From an uncultured Clostridia bacterium (GTDB lineage: Bacteria > Bacillota > Clostridia > Saccharofermentanales > Saccharofermentanaceae), in the NCBI GenBank assembly GCA_947165785.1, contig CAMVBS010000016.1:1-41704 (forward strand): DNA of 41,704 nucleotides, read 5' to 3'. Positions within the stretch are counted from its first letter, which is position 1, and each line of letters opens with the position of its first letter. The notes beneath the pieces were generated by a model, which saw only the letters and a program-made list of their open reading frames with translations, was not told where the DNA came from and searched no databases. Positions 33,894-41,459 of the stretch are shown in pieces. The position numbers and the translations under genes are program-made.

Positions 33894-34457
33894 GTGATCG
33901 ATGACGCAGCAATTGTCGATTTGTATCTTGATAGGGACGAGAGTGCCATAACCCATACTTCCGAGAAGTACGGGAGAGCATTGCGTCACCTCGCGAACAA
34001 TATCCTCAACGACGAAGAGACGTCGATGGAGTGCGAGAATGACACATATCTTAAGACATGGAACTCCATTCCTCCTCATGAGCCGAGAACGTATTTCTTT
34101 CCGTTTCTCGGTAAGATCGTAAGAGCGGTTGCCATCAACCGACTTAAGGGAAATGTCGCACAAAAGAGAAGCGCGGTGGTCTTGGAACTTACTACGGAAC
34201 TTGAGAATGTCGTCTGTTCTCCTGATAATGTTCAGGATGAGATCGACGGACAGCTCTTGAGTAAACTCGTAAGTGATTTTCTGAGAGGAGTGTCGCAGGA
34301 GAAAAGACAGGTTTTTGTCAGGAGATACTGGCATATGCAATCCCTGACTGAGATCTCTTCGGCACTGGGTATCAGTGAAGGCAAGATCAAGAGTATCCTT
34401 TTCAGGATGCGCGGAAGCCTCAAGGAATACCTGGATAAGGAGGGTTTTCACGTTTGA
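33894..34457 (+). CDS. ECF-like RNA polymerase sigma factor
   Basis: A 187-residue protein. The N-terminal region (about 20-90) resembles sigma region 2 with Thr-Tyr-Phe-Phe-Pro-Phe-Leu-Gly-Lys-Ile-Val-Arg. The C-terminal region (about 130-183) is a sigma-4 helix-turn-helix with Phe-Val-Arg-Arg-Tyr-Trp and Ser-Leu-Thr-Glu-Ile-Ser-Ser-Ala-Leu-Gly-Ile-Ser-Glu-Gly-Lys-Ile-Lys. The start is GTG behind GAAGGAGG (33875-33882). The stop overlaps the start of a single-pass membrane protein, the usual place for an anti-sigma factor. The regulon is unknown; the 22-bp palindrome in its leader may be autoregulatory. Confidence 0.85.
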   Translation: MIDDAAIVDLYLDRDESAITHTSEKYGRALRHLANNILNDEETSMECENDTYLKTWNSIPPHEPRTYFFPFLGKIVRAVAINRLKGNVAQKRSAVVLELTTELENVVCSPDNVQDEIDGQLLSKLVSDFLRGVSQEKRQVFVRRYWHMQSLTEISSALGISEGKIKSILFRMRGSLKEYLDKEGFHV

Positions 34458-35401
34458 ACGGGATAGATTTTTTGGAAAAGATAAATGATATAGATGACGA
34501 TCTTCTTACGCTTGAGACACCGGCGGTAAAGACAAACCTTCGCAGAAGGACTTTGATCATATCGCTTGCATCTGCAGCAGCGGTGTTCCTCATAATCGGA
34601 GGTCTGCTCTTTGTACCGAATTTCCTGAATGAGAAGAGCAGCAGTACCGTCAAGACAAAGAAGAGCGCTGATGAAATAGTAGCTGAAGGAACCTTGGCGG
34701 AAGACTCAGAATACAAAGACTCCTCTTCGGAAATTGAAAAGGCATATGAAGATCCGGAAGATAATGCAGAATTAGAAAATGCTGTTGACTCTGACGCTGA
34801 AGCAATGGAAGAGAGTGATGATGATTCTGATGCGAATCTGAGTAAGGATTATGTTGCTTCATATTCTCAGGGAGACACAAATATACTTGATTCAAATGTT
34901 AAGTATTACGGATCCGCTAATCAGTTCACCGACGAGGATGTAACTGATTTTATGCAGGACAATTATAGTCTCATCAAGATGACGCTCATGGAAGACGGAG
35001 TTGACGTAAGTGACCTGAAGATCTCTGATAACGGCTACGTACAATTGGTAGTCTCTGACATGAATGAGGTCTCTGTCTTCCTTAACAGCAGGACATACAT
35101 TGCTTCAAGTGACGGTAAGTTCGTTGCATTCATCAAGGTTACATCTGACTCGGAAAATGGCTTTGAACTTGAGGTAGAGGATAAGAATTCATGGGTCAAG
35201 ACGTCAGGTGACTTTTTCGAGAAGCATGATGGAGAGAAACTTGTATACGTCTGCCTTGGTGATGAAGAAGTGTTCTTTGCGGAAAACGAGGCTTTCTGTT
35301 CTTCTACGAAGGGTATCGGAAAGCTGTATGATGATAAATTCGGATACTACGAACAGTTCGCTACTGAATACAATACGATCATGATAGAACTTGGAAGTTA
35401 A
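34454..35401 (+). CDS. Single-pass membrane protein, putative anti-sigma partner
   Basis: A 315-residue protein. A short cytosolic N-terminus (1-32) with Asn-Asp-Ile-Asp-Asp-Asp-Leu and a basic stop Arg-Arg-Arg is followed by one membrane helix (about 33-55). Next comes a very acidic, Ser/Asp/Glu-rich linker (70-130), then a mixed extracellular domain (135-315) with one Cys pair candidate. Its start is TTG, overlapping the sigma stop (TTGA), with AAGGAGGG at ideal spacing. Layout matches clostridial sigma/membrane pairs in which the second protein restrains the sigma factor. The short cytosolic part is not a recognisable zinc anti-sigma domain, so the role is inferred from context. Confidence 0.75.
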   Translation: MNGIDFLEKINDIDDDLLTLETPAVKTNLRRRTLIISLASAAAVFLIIGGLLFVPNFLNEKSSSTVKTKKSADEIVAEGTLAEDSEYKDSSSEIEKAYEDPEDNAELENAVDSDAEAMEESDDDSDANLSKDYVASYSQGDTNILDSNVKYYGSANQFTDEDVTDFMQDNYSLIKMTLMEDGVDVSDLKISDNGYVQLVVSDMNEVSVFLNSRTYIASSDGKFVAFIKVTSDSENGFELEVEDKNSWVKTSGDFFEKHDGEKLVYVCLGDEEVFFAENEAFCSSTKGIGKLYDDKFGYYEQFATEYNTIMIELGS

Positions 35402-35418
35402 ATGATCCTGTCGTTATA

Positions 35419-35453
35419 AGGTGATCACAGATAAGTTACTGATCACCTTTTAA
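35419..35453. terminator. Bidirectional terminator between convergent genes
   Basis: AAGGTGATCA (35419-35428) and TGATCACCTT (35440-35449) make a perfect 10-bp stem followed by TTTAAT. It overlaps the last codons of the minus-strand DUF975-type gene, whose stop codon lies in the loop. Confidence 0.8.
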
Positions 35454-37025
35454 TGACTGTGTCTTAGGATCGTCACCGTAAGTTATTCCTGCACCGGAGT
35501 TCGGATGGAATGCTGAATAGCCGACATCGATAAGGAAAAGGACCAAAAGTACTGCGCACAAGATCTTCTTGGGGCGCAGTTTTATCTTTCTGTAAAGATT
35601 ATCGAGGAGCGGTGCAAAAAGGTATGTAAATGCAACACCTGCAAGTCCGAATACAAACAGACCCTCGAGGCAGACACGGCCGTGGATATTAAGGAAGAAT
35701 CCCGTGTAATCCCACCACTTTGTGTGAAATAAAGTCTCGAGCATCCAGGCTGCGAAATACTCGAGGATTCCGCATGCGACAAATGTGCCGAGGAACATTA
35801 TGAACGGACGTTTTCTTAAAGGCTTGAGGCAGACGATGATTATAAGTCCTCCGAATCCGTAGATCGGAAGCCATGGTCCGAACAGCGTGCCTCTGTTAAC
35901 GAAGCGACCGTTATTTATGAGACTGTAGAATACTTCCCAAAGCCAGCCCACATGAGAGAATGTGAAGAAGAACATAACGATGGTCCAGAAAGAGTATTTT
36001 CTTTCATAGTCGATCTTGATCCATTTACGCTTCTCGAGAGGCTTGATCTTATATGCATATTCCGGATACTCTCCGTATACGAGCTTATCTTCAAGGAGCA
36101 TCTCATCGTTAAGAAGAGCGATGTCATCGACGACGGATGATTTCTTGTCGCGAAGGTCCATGTAGATCTCCGTGTACGCGCAGTCCTTGAGAGGATCGAG
36201 AAGGAATACGGAAAGAAGATTGAACGTGAACGTTGAAAAGAAGTAACCTGTACCGTAGATAAGATCGATAAGAAAGATCCTTTTCTTGTCGCCTTTCATC
36301 ATCTGCTTACTGATCCTGAAGGCTTCCTTCCACTTGATCTCAGGATTCTCGGCAAGGACGTATGGGATCATCGCATATTCATAGGACTTGATGATACCGC
36401 CGATGATGGTGAAGTTCCAGAGAAACTGGAATATGTATTTGATGAACATTACCTTGGCAACGTTTAATGTCTTACCGCATTTATAAACGTAAAGGAGTTT
36501 GTCTATTCCCGTATCCTTAAATCTCCTGTGTTCCAGGAAATATCTGCAACGGCCGACGGTGATGATGTTCTTAACGAAGATGTTCAGGAGAAGAAGTATA
36601 ACTGCGAATACAAAGATAACGATGGAAGCAGCGATCCTGTCCTGAAATATGAGAGTGTTCAATCCGTTAAGGACTCCGAATCCGAATGATCCGGATGTTG
36701 ATATGGAGTTAACGAATACAGAAAGGACACCGTTGGTATATTTCTTTGCAAGGGAATCGGAGTCCGTCGTGATCTTGACTATATCCTGAGAATCGGCAAA
36801 GTCTTGCATGAAATCATAGTTGGATTTACCGGTCATCTTCTCCAGGACTTCGTATTGTTTTCTGGTAGTAATATTTGAATCCGTGTTTCCGATCTTGGCA
36901 ACTCCAGTGTTAAGAGAATAACCTCCGACGATGATACCTGCAAGGAAGACGATGAGTACGTTCACAAAGTATCTGCTCTTAAGGCTCTTCCATGCTTCCT
37001 TGAGGACTTTCTTGATATCCAGCAT
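35436..37025 (-). CDS. DUF975 membrane protein fused to a CmpB-type (PF06541) domain
   Basis: A 529-residue polytopic protein. Residues 1-300 look like DUF975: Leu-Lys-Glu-Ala-Trp-Lys-Ser-Leu-Lys, several helices, and the segment Glu-Asn-Pro-Glu-Ile-Lys-Trp-Lys-Glu-Ala-Phe. A cytosolic stretch (about 300-345) leads to a second multi-helix part (350-515). That part contains Phe-Ser-His-Val-Gly-Trp-Leu-Trp-Glu-Val and Asn-Arg-Gly-Thr-Leu-Phe-Gly-Pro-Trp-Leu-Pro-Ile-Tyr-Gly, typical of the putative ABC transporter type IV/CmpB family. Neither domain has a proven function. The start is ATG, about 100 nt after a hairpin that ends the pilin gene upstream. Confidence 0.78.
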   Translation of the reverse strand: MLDIKKVLKEAWKSLKSRYFVNVLIVFLAGIIVGGYSLNTGVAKIGNTDSNITTRKQYEVLEKMTGKSNYDFMQDFADSQDIVKITTDSDSLAKKYTNGVLSVFVNSISTSGSFGFGVLNGLNTLIFQDRIAASIVIFVFAVILLLLNIFVKNIITVGRCRYFLEHRRFKDTGIDKLLYVYKCGKTLNVAKVMFIKYIFQFLWNFTIIGGIIKSYEYAMIPYVLAENPEIKWKEAFRISKQMMKGDKKRIFLIDLIYGTGYFFSTFTFNLLSVFLLDPLKDCAYTEIYMDLRDKKSSVVDDIALLNDEMLLEDKLVYGEYPEYAYKIKPLEKRKWIKIDYERKYSFWTIVMFFFTFSHVGWLWEVFYSLINNGRFVNRGTLFGPWLPIYGFGGLIIIVCLKPLRKRPFIMFLGTFVACGILEYFAAWMLETLFHTKWWDYTGFFLNIHGRVCLEGLFVFGLAGVAFTYLFAPLLDNLYRKIKLRPKKILCAVLLVLFLIDVGYSAFHPNSGAGITYGDDPKTQSLKGDQ

Positions 37026-37110
37026 ATGTAAAACTCCCGTAGTTCATAACGATTCGATCATAATGATGTGCTTATTATAATATTTAATCTGCTTTAATCA
37101 AATTCGTCGC

Positions 37111-37138
37111 AAAAAAAAGTCGTCTCCAAAGAGACGAC
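37111..37138 (-). terminator. Terminator of the downstream pilin gene
   Basis: On the minus strand GTCGTCTC, a TTT loop and GGAGACGAC form an 8-bp stem followed by eight T (37118-37111). It is a textbook intrinsic terminator. Confidence 0.9.
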
Positions 37139-37160
37139 CGATGTTTTGGGGCGGGGAGGG

Positions 37161-37370
37161 TTAAGTCCCCATTGCTTGGGCGCAAATATCACCTGCTACT
37201 GATTCCGTAGCAGTGTTGTGGCTCCCCAGTTTATCGCCTGCTGATTTTGCAAGATTGACATATTTGCCTGCACCAATGAGGGCGACTGCTGCCAGGACAA
37301 CTATGATGGCGATTACGAGAACCATCTCAACCAATGTGAATCCTTTCTTTTGATTTAATACCTTTTTCAT
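37161..37370 (-). CDS. Very short type IV pilin-like protein (copy 1)
   Basis: A 69-residue prepilin. The class III signal reads Gln-Lys-Lys-Gly then Phe-Thr-Leu-Val-Glu-Met, with the peptidase site after Gly10 and Glu at mature position 5. A single hydrophobic helix follows, then only about 35 residues of soluble tail containing one Cys. Known pilins and ComGC are longer (about 100 residues or more). The ATG at 37370 has GGAGG just upstream; the longer frame to 37403 is unlikely. No pilus ATPase, platform protein or prepilin peptidase is encoded in the window. It is closely similar to the next pilin in the first 30 mature residues. Confidence 0.82.
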   Translation of the reverse strand: MKKVLNQKKGFTLVEMVLVIAIIVVLAAVALIGAGKYVNLAKSAGDKLGSHNTATESVAGDICAQAMGT

Positions 37371-37552
37371 TGAAGCCTCCAAACAAACAACAAATGTGAA
37401 CAAAACTTCGCAGAAAGTTCACAATCTTTCTGCATGTGTAGATTTTATCACTTGAAATGTGAACAAAAAAGCGAGAATTTTGTCCAAAATATGAAAATTA
37501 ATATCACAATTTTATGAAATCGTCCGTTTTTTGACTTTTTCGAGAGAAAAAA

Positions 37553-37588
37553 GAAGACAAAATAAATGCGCCCCGCTTGGGAGCGCAT
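37553..37588 (-). terminator. Terminator of the upstream pilin gene
   Basis: On the minus strand ATGCGC and GCGCAT (37588-37566), with further inner CC/GG pairs, form a stem followed by TTATTTTG (37565-37558). It separates the two pilin genes into independent units. Confidence 0.7.
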
Positions 37589-37616
37589 CTATCAAAAGAC
37601 AACGTTTCCGGCATTA

Positions 37617-37820
37617 TTATCCTACTTGTGCTTCGATATCGACTGCGATCGATGTTGTTGCATCCATGTGGCTCTTAAGATCTGACTGCGCGGTCTTTGC
37701 ATATGTAAGATATTTACCGACACCCATGATCATAACAGCTGCCAAGATAACGATGATGGCAATAACTAGAACCATCTCTACCAGCGTGAAGCCTTTTCTG
37801 GATTTGATTATTCGTCTCAT
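37617..37820 (-). CDS. Very short type IV pilin-like protein (copy 2)
   Basis: A 67-residue prepilin with the signal Ser-Arg-Lys-Gly then Phe-Thr-Leu-Val-Glu-Met-Val-Leu-Val-Ile-Ala-Ile-Ile, almost identical to copy 1 through the membrane helix. The tail after the helix differs and has no Cys. GAGGGGGAAC precedes the ATG. It has its own terminator, and the response-regulator gene diverges from it. The pair probably arose by duplication and depends on an assembly machine encoded elsewhere in the genome. Confidence 0.82.
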   Translation of the reverse strand: MRRIIKSRKGFTLVEMVLVIAIIVILAAVMIMGVGKYLTYAKTAQSDLKSHMDATTSIAVDIEAQVG

Positions 37821-37931
37821 AAGTTCCCCCTCAAAACAAACACTCTTTAAATGAAAACCAGCCCCTTAAGTTATCACTTTTTGGATATGTTTTTATTGTA
37901 TGATTACTTTATGAACAACGTGTTAATAAAC

Positions 37932-37959
37932 TTGTCACAATTATGAATTTTTATATAAT
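37932..37959 (+). promoter_or_regulatory. Promoter of the response regulator, probably leaderless
   Basis: TTGTCA (37932-37937), a 16-nt spacer and a perfect TATAAT (37954-37959). The predicted start falls on or next to the ATG at 37966, and no Shine-Dalgarno sequence lies before it. The transcript would then be leaderless. Confidence 0.6.
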
Positions 37960-37965
37960 AATCCT

Positions 37966-38646
37966 ATGAGTAAGATTTTGATCGCAGAAGATGATAAAGA
38001 GATAAACAGACTGATGGGGGAATTCCTCTCCGAACAGGGTTATACATGCGTATCCGTTAACAACGGACTTGATGCGGTAAGAGCTGTGAGGACCGAATCT
38101 CCTGACATGATGCTTCTCGATCTGATGCTTCCGTTAAAGAGCGGAGATTCCGTTTTAAATGAGATACGTACATTTACGCAGATGCCTGTAATAGTCGTCT
38201 CTGCAAAGGACACTGTACAAAATAAGATAGAACTTATGAGACTCGGGGCAGATGACTATATTACAAAGCCATTTGATCTTGATGAACTGCTCGTTCGTAT
38301 CGAGGCAGTGTTAAGAAGATGCAGGATCGAAGAAAAGGAAGAGGAGAAGTTTCTTACTTTTAAAAATATTACCATTGATACGGTGAGCAAGAAGATCACG
38401 GTAAACGGCAAGGAGATCATATTGTCCTCGAAGGAATACGGTATACTCGAAGTCCTCCTTCAAAATCAGGATAAGCTTTTTTCCAAGGCCAATCTTTATG
38501 AGAGCGTTTGGAATGAGAAATATATGAACGACGATAATATCATGAAAGTACACATGAGTAATATCAGATCCAGATTAAAGGAAGCTGATCCGGATACTGA
38601 ATACATCGAGACAGTATGGGGTATGGGCTATAGGCTCAAGAAGTGA
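37966..38646 (+). CDS. OmpR/PhoB-family response regulator
   Basis: A 226-residue regulator. The receiver domain (1-118) has the acidic pair Asp9-Asp10, phosphoacceptor Asp52, Ser79 and Lys101, all intact. The C-terminal winged-helix domain (128-226) has the usual Ser-Ser-Lys-Glu-Tyr-Gly-Ile-Leu-Glu and Val-Trp-Gly-Met-Gly-Tyr-Arg ends. The start is fixed by the canonical N-terminus Met-Ser-Lys-Ile-Leu-Ile-Ala-Glu-Asp-Asp, yet no ribosome site precedes it. It heads an RR-ABC-permease-kinase cluster like the lantibiotic/antimicrobial-peptide response modules of Firmicutes. Four phased TTAAC repeats right after the gene are its likely binding sites. Confidence 0.93.
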   Translation: MSKILIAEDDKEINRLMGEFLSEQGYTCVSVNNGLDAVRAVRTESPDMMLLDLMLPLKSGDSVLNEIRTFTQMPVIVVSAKDTVQNKIELMRLGADDYITKPFDLDELLVRIEAVLRRCRIEEKEEEKFLTFKNITIDTVSKKITVNGKEIILSSKEYGILEVLLQNQDKLFSKANLYESVWNEKYMNDDNIMKVHMSNIRSRLKEADPDTEYIETVWGMGYRLKK

Positions 38647-38647
38647 T

Positions 38648-38710
38648 TTAACCTTTATTTAACTATTTCCTTAACCAACCGTTAACCATGATCGCTTACT
38701 CTTTTATCAA
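38648..38710 (+). promoter_or_regulatory. Four phased TTAACY direct repeats before the ABC transporter
   Basis: TTAACC (38648), TTAACT (38659), TTAACC (38671) and TTAACC (38682) have start-to-start distances of 11, 12 and 11 bp, one helical turn each. This is the format of OmpR/PhoB-family sites such as the Bacillus PhoP box. The last repeat lies 17 nt before TATCAA (38705-38710), so it may replace the -35, with the regulator contacting polymerase. Confidence 0.7.
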
Positions 38711-38731
38711 ATGATGAAAGGAGCGGGGTTA

Positions 38732-39643
38732 ATGACAACGACGATAATCAAGTTAAATAACCTTACCAAGAGATACGGCAAGGCAACTGTAGTAGATAAT
38801 TTCAACCTCGAAGTGGAACAGGGAAGCATCTGTGGTCTTATCGGACCTAACGGTGCAGGTAAGACGACCATCATGAAGATGATGGCGGGACTTACGAATA
38901 CCAGCGGCGGTACGATGGAGTTCTTCGGACAGAAGGGTAACGGGATCACGAGTTCGAGGATGAGCTTCATGATCGAAAATCCGATGATGGATATCAACAT
39001 GACGGCACGCCAGAATATGGATTACATAAGGATCCTCAAGGGTATAGCTGATCCGAAGAAAACGGAGGAACTTTTGAAGTTTGTCGGCCTTTCCGATGTC
39101 ATAGATAAAAAGGCCAAGACTTTCTCGCTTGGTATGAGACAAAGGCTTGGCATTGCGATGGCGCTTCTTTCGGATCCTGAGATCCTGGTACTTGATGAGC
39201 CGGTCAACGGACTTGATCCTGAAGGAATGGTAGACGTCAGATTGATGCTCAAGAAACTCTCCGATGAAAGAAATGTAACCATCCTCATTTCAAGTCATCT
39301 TCTCTCTGAACTTTCCGAACTTTGTACCGAGTATGCGATCATAAACGGAGGCCGTCTCGTAGAGAAGATCTCGGCCGAAGAACTGTTGGTCAAATGTGAG
39401 AATCATATCGCGATAAGAACGGATAATATCAACAGGACTGTCGCTTTATTGGAGGAAAAACTTCACATCAAGAACTACAAGGTTTACAGAGATGAGGAAC
39501 TGCATATCTTCGAGCAGCTTGATGATATCGCCCTCGTATCGAAAACGATAACCGATGCAGGATTTACGATCCTGAAGTTCGTATGCGAAGGTGCAAGTCT
39601 CGAAGAATACTATCTGTCGAAAGTAGGTGGCAACAATGTATAA
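38732..39643 (+). CDS. ABC transporter ATP-binding protein
   Basis: A 303-residue ATPase. Walker A is Gly-Pro-Asn-Gly-Ala-Gly-Lys-Thr (38-45), the signature region is Phe-Ser-Leu-Gly-Met-Arg-Gln-Arg, Walker B is Ile-Leu-Val-Leu-Asp-Glu-Pro, and the switch His is in Ile-Ser-Ser-His-Leu-Leu. The C-terminal 70 residues form the extra domain usual for this peptide-resistance and antibiotic-export subfamily. The ATG at 38732 is chosen because GAAAGGAG (38716-38723) lies 8 nt before it; an earlier ATG at 38711 has no such site. It overlaps the permease gene by 8 nt. Its position between a response regulator and a kinase suggests a self-protection exporter. Confidence 0.93.
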   Translation: MTTTIIKLNNLTKRYGKATVVDNFNLEVEQGSICGLIGPNGAGKTTIMKMMAGLTNTSGGTMEFFGQKGNGITSSRMSFMIENPMMDINMTARQNMDYIRILKGIADPKKTEELLKFVGLSDVIDKKAKTFSLGMRQRLGIAMALLSDPEILVLDEPVNGLDPEGMVDVRLMLKKLSDERNVTILISSHLLSELSELCTEYAIINGGRLVEKISAEELLVKCENHIAIRTDNINRTVALLEEKLHIKNYKVYRDEELHIFEQLDDIALVSKTITDAGFTILKFVCEGASLEEYYLSKVGGNNV

Positions 39644-40379
39644 TCTGATCAAAGCTGAGCTCTATAGACTCAGGCATTCGGGTCTGTATGCGTTTTTCAT
39701 GTTCGTGACAGCGATTGCCATGGCGGCATTACTTCCGATAATGATGAACCCTAAGGAATATATAAAAGCAGATCTTGCGTCAAGTGTCTTTACTTTTTCT
39801 CAGGTCCTGTTTGCCATGATCGTCCTTTGTACTACTACGGTCCTCGGAGTATATGTCGGAACGCTTTATAACAACAGGATGGCTAACTATGAGGTAATGA
39901 ACGGTTATCCGACTTTTAAGATCATTACTTCCAAGAGCCTTTCACTTGGTTTCATACATGCATTGATCACTTATATTCCTATGATGGCTGTGCTCCTTAT
40001 CCCGGCTTTAAAGAACGGAAACGGATTGATAGAAGAACCGGTTAAGATGTTCATCCTTCTTTTTGTTATCATCCTTCACTGTTCGATCGTAACGGTTCTT
40101 TATTCCATGTTCTTCAAGAATCTCGTTTTCGCTTCTCTCCTCGGATATGTCAGATTCGGTATCCTTGACATGGTGCCTACCGTTATCATCGTAGAAGAGT
40201 TCCCGAAGCTTGCGGAAAAGGAAGCATTAAATATCAGTATCTCCCAGCAGTGCATGAGTCTTGTAAGGGAGACCTACGATCAAAGATTTATTCTCTGGGT
40301 AGTTCTTTCCATGATAGTCGAGAGTGCAATCTTGTTTGGTCTGGTATATTATAGTTATACAAGAAAGAAGTTCAGATGA
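39636..40379 (+). CDS. ABC-2-type transporter permease
   Basis: A 247-residue permease with six predicted helices (about 18-38, 54-76, 103-123, 138-160, 170-192 and 221-240) and no large extracellular loop. Size and layout match the LanE/LanG/MutE-type permeases of peptide-immunity transporters. The ATG at 39636 lies just after AGGTGG; a GTG three codons upstream is an alternative. Only one permease gene is present, so it would act as a homodimer with the ATPase. The substrate is unknown. Confidence 0.87.
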   Translation: MYNLIKAELYRLRHSGLYAFFMFVTAIAMAALLPIMMNPKEYIKADLASSVFTFSQVLFAMIVLCTTTVLGVYVGTLYNNRMANYEVMNGYPTFKIITSKSLSLGFIHALITYIPMMAVLLIPALKNGNGLIEEPVKMFILLFVIILHCSIVTVLYSMFFKNLVFASLLGYVRFGILDMVPTVIIVEEFPKLAEKEALNISISQQCMSLVRETYDQRFILWVVLSMIVESAILFGLVYYSYTRKKFR

Positions 40380-40409
40380 TCATAAAATGATTTAAAGGAG
40401 GACGGTTGA

Positions 40410-41306
40410 ATGGATAAGCTCTTTATCATCATTTCAGCCGTCCTTTTATTATGCGCGATATATCTTCTGGTGCGATTTTTAAGATTAAAAAGACAGCTTC
40501 GCTCCTTCTCGAAAACAATAAAGAGCAGAACAGATAATGACAGCAGGGAACCGCTTAAAGTAGGTGACTTTGATAAGGACATCATGGAACTTGCAGTCGA
40601 GATCAATCGTCAGTTTGATAAGCAGAATAAACAGCTGAATGAAGCCTCTCATGATAAGGAAAAGATGCAGTGTATCGTATCGGGTATCTCGCATGATTTC
40701 AGAACACCTCTTACTTCATCTCTGGGCTATCTTCAGATGCTCGAGAAAAGCGGCGAGATAAGATCCGAATCAGGAAGGGAACACTTAAGGATCGCTACCG
40801 AGAAAAATCGCTACCTCAAAAAACTCTCTGACGACTTCTTTGATGTATCCAAACTTTCCTTCTCGAAAAACAGAGAAAGACTCATCGAAGAACTCGATCT
40901 GTCGAGCATGGTTGAAGAGTCACTTCTTCATTATTATGACAGGATAAACGAGCGCGGATTGAAGACTGAATTTAATATCGAACCGGGTGTGATCTTAAAC
41001 TCGGAAAGACTTGATGTGGAAAGGATAATCGAGAATATATTCTCAAATGCATCGAAGTATTCCGCTACATTTATCAAGGTCAGTCTTAAAGGAAAAACAC
41101 TTAAGGTTGCGAACGATTGTATCGACAGAAATGACTTCGATCAGACACGTGTTTTCGAACCGTTTTACAGAGGAAATTCACGAAGCGAAACAGGAAGCGG
41201 ATTGGGTCTTTTTCTCGTTAAGAGTCTGGCCGATGATCTTGACTTTGAAGTCGGTGTAAAATGCGTAGAAAACGTATATGAAATTTTTGTAAAGTTTGAT
41301 AGATAA
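40410..41306 (+). CDS. Sensor histidine kinase with minimal sensor
   Basis: A 298-residue kinase. There is a single N-terminal membrane helix (about 4-24) and no extracellular domain, then a dimerisation helix with the phosphorylated His95 in Ser-Gly-Ile-Ser-His-Asp-Phe-Arg-Thr-Pro-Leu. The N box is Asn-Ile-Phe-Ser-Asn-Ala-Ser-Lys-Tyr and the G box Gly-Ser-Gly-Leu-Gly-Leu-Phe-Leu-Val-Lys. With almost nothing outside the membrane, it probably senses within the membrane or through the adjacent ABC transporter, as known for BceS-type systems. AAAGGAGGACGG is the ribosome site. It is the last gene of the cluster. Confidence 0.92.
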   Translation: MDKLFIIISAVLLLCAIYLLVRFLRLKRQLRSFSKTIKSRTDNDSREPLKVGDFDKDIMELAVEINRQFDKQNKQLNEASHDKEKMQCIVSGISHDFRTPLTSSLGYLQMLEKSGEIRSESGREHLRIATEKNRYLKKLSDDFFDVSKLSFSKNRERLIEELDLSSMVEESLLHYYDRINERGLKTEFNIEPGVILNSERLDVERIIENIFSNASKYSATFIKVSLKGKTLKVANDCIDRNDFDQTRVFEPFYRGNSRSETGSGLGLFLVKSLADDLDFEVGVKCVENVYEIFVKFDR

Positions 41307-41395
41307 ACCATTGTGAATATGCAATAAACAAGCGACTTTTTTCATCGAAAAAGTAGAAAACATTTACGAATATCTGTTCAAAAACGCATAAAATC

Positions 41396-41424
41396 TTGAC
41401 ATAAAAAACTTTAAAGAATAGAGT
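41396..41424 (+). promoter_or_regulatory. Promoter of the histone H1-like gene
   Basis: Perfect TTGACA (41396-41401), a 17-nt spacer and TAGAGT (41419-41424, weak -10). ATGGAGGT (41446-41453) gives a strong ribosome site for the ATG at 41460. Just upstream, ACTTTTT/AAAAAGT (41335-41354) forms an AT-rich hairpin after the kinase gene. Confidence 0.6.
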
Positions 41425-41459
41425 AAGCATATAACCACACTTTTTATGGAGGTATTTTT

